Positions 51,789-52,573 of a stretch of DNA of 52,573 nucleotides are shown one piece after another. Within the stretch, counting starts at the first letter, position 1. Every line of letters starts with the position of its first letter. The notes beneath the pieces are model-generated. The model ran no database searches. It was not told where the DNA came from and saw nothing but the letters and a program-made list of their open reading frames with translations. Position numbers and translations under genes: made by a program. The DNA comes from Prevotella sp. (GTDB taxonomy: Bacteria > Bacteroidota > Bacteroidia > Bacteroidales > Bacteroidaceae): assembly GCA_017557185.1 (NCBI GenBank), contig JAFZAP010000001.1, positions 1-52,573 of the forward strand. The letters are read 5' to 3'.

Positions 51789-52573
51789 ATGTCATATCTA
51801 TTCTCATCAGAATCAGTATCGGAAGGCCATCCCGACAAAGTGGCCGACCAGATCAGCGATGCCATCCTCGACCAGTTCCTGGCTTATGATGATCGTGCAC
51901 GTTGCGCCATCGAGACGTTTGTCACCACAGGTCAGGTGGTCATCATGGGCGAAGTGACCAGCGATGCCTACATCGATCTGCAGACGATGGCCCGTCGTAC
52001 CATCAACAAGATTGGCTATACGAAATCAGAATATCAGTTCGACGGTAATTCCTGTGGAATCCTCTCCGCTATCCACGAGCAGAGTAGCGACATCAACCGC
52101 GGTGTCGATCGTGGCAACGAGGAGGAACAAGGTGCCGGCGATCAGGGCATGATGTTCGGCTATGCTACCAACGAGACAAGCGACTATATGCCTGTTTCGC
52201 TTCATCTGGCCCACCTGATCATGCGCACGCTGGCCGACATTCGTCGCGAAGGTCGCGAGATGACCTATCTGCGTCCCGACTCGAAGAGTCAGGTCACCAT
52301 CGAATACAGCGACGACGGCGTTCCTCAGCGCATCCATACTATTGTGGTCTCCACGCAGCACGATGAATTCATGAATGACGATGAGCTCATGCTGGAGCAA
52401 ATCAAGAGCGATGTCATCAACGTGCTCATTCCACGTGTGAAGGCTCAGTGCGACGAGAAGACGCTCGCCCTCTTCAACGACGACATCATCTATCATGTCA
52501 ATCCCACGGGTAAGTTCGTCATCGGCGGACCTCACGGCGACACGGGCCTGACGGGCCGAAAGATCATCGTCGA
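51789..52573 (+). CDS. metK: S-adenosylmethionine synthetase, N-terminal part (cut by window end)
   Basis: The first 261 residues of MetK, which makes SAM from methionine and ATP, are present; the frame is still open at the last base. Signatures are [27 protein letters not shown] at the start (His of GHPDK is catalytic), the methionine-binding hexapeptide region [16 protein letters not shown], and the start of the phosphate-loop region [20 protein letters not shown]. It has its own promoter and a 128-nt leader with a hairpin array like the one in the metY leader. About 40 percent of the protein is missing at the 3' side. Confidence 0.97.
   Translation, partial: MSYLFSSESVSEGHPDKVADQISDAILDQFLAYDDRARCAIETFVTTGQVVIMGEVTSDAYIDLQTMARRTINKIGYTKSEYQFDGNSCGILSAIHEQSSDINRGVDRGNEEEQGAGDQGMMFGYATNETSDYMPVSLHLAHLIMRTLADIRREGREMTYLRPDSKSQVTIEYSDDGVPQRIHTIVVSTQHDEFMNDDELMLEQIKSDVINVLIPRVKAQCDEKTLALFNDDIIYHVNPTGKFVIGGPHGDTGLTGRKIIV

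Overview
The window looks like chromosome from a Bacteroidales bacterium, most likely Prevotella or a close relative. The evidence is a SusC/SusD pair with its own ECF sigma/FecR anti-sigma system, C-terminal tails of the type IX secretion kind, Bacteroidetes promoters (TTG, about 20 bp, TAnnTTTG), a BspA-type surface protein and many short intergenic repeats. About 30 convincing protein genes, one tRNA and one probable pseudogene are present. Both ends are cut: an FAD oxidoreductase lacks its N-terminus at the left edge and metK runs off the right edge.

Layout. 1-504 is the oxidoreductase tail. 727-10296 is a nutrient-uptake locus: ECF sigma factor, FecR anti-sigma, a SusC receptor with an STN signalling domain, SusD, a zinc metallohydrolase lipoprotein and a DUF4302 lipoprotein. 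The receptor senses substrate and signals through FecR to the sigma factor; SusD and the lipoproteins handle substrate at the surface. 10571-12474 encodes two overlapping secreted proteins. 12643-15494 holds an SDR oxidoreductase, metY and a divergent Lrp/AsnC regulator. 16236-26696 is one giant gene for a BspA-like protein of about 3,486 residues with 14 modules and a C-terminal dockerin. A KilA-N gene with an in-frame amber codon follows, then about 1.9 kb of gene-free DNA packed with structured repeats.

29514-44219 is mostly housekeeping: a CotH-family secreted protein, argS, an endonuclease/RNase H fusion, ribD, tRNA-Leu(CAA), a mannose-1-phosphate guanylyltransferase, a flavodiiron protein, a DUF4153 membrane protein, eno, greA, a HIT protein, an rRNA/tRNA methyltransferase and SufE. 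44335-45438 is a second ECF sigma factor with a membrane protein. 46193-51602 carries a U32 peptidase-family protein, a C1 cysteine peptidase lipoprotein and an M16 zinc peptidase, followed by metK.

The most unusual content is not the genes but several families of small self-complementary repeats. (i) Three unlinked arrays share an exact 22-bp period, each unit a 5-bp stem with a 3-nt loop. (ii) TTGAAC-flanked hairpins with changing but always complementary stems lie in the leaders of metY, greA, metK and the KilA-N gene. (iii) GC-rich REP-like palindromes occur between genes and also in frame inside genes, including the signal peptide of the giant protein and the linker of a DUF559-RNase H fusion; two inverted copies flank the DUF559 nuclease segment. 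(iv) There are several inverted-repeat elements of 170-360 bp, and a repeat that carries a promoter -7 box. All alignments were made by eye; none was tested against a database.
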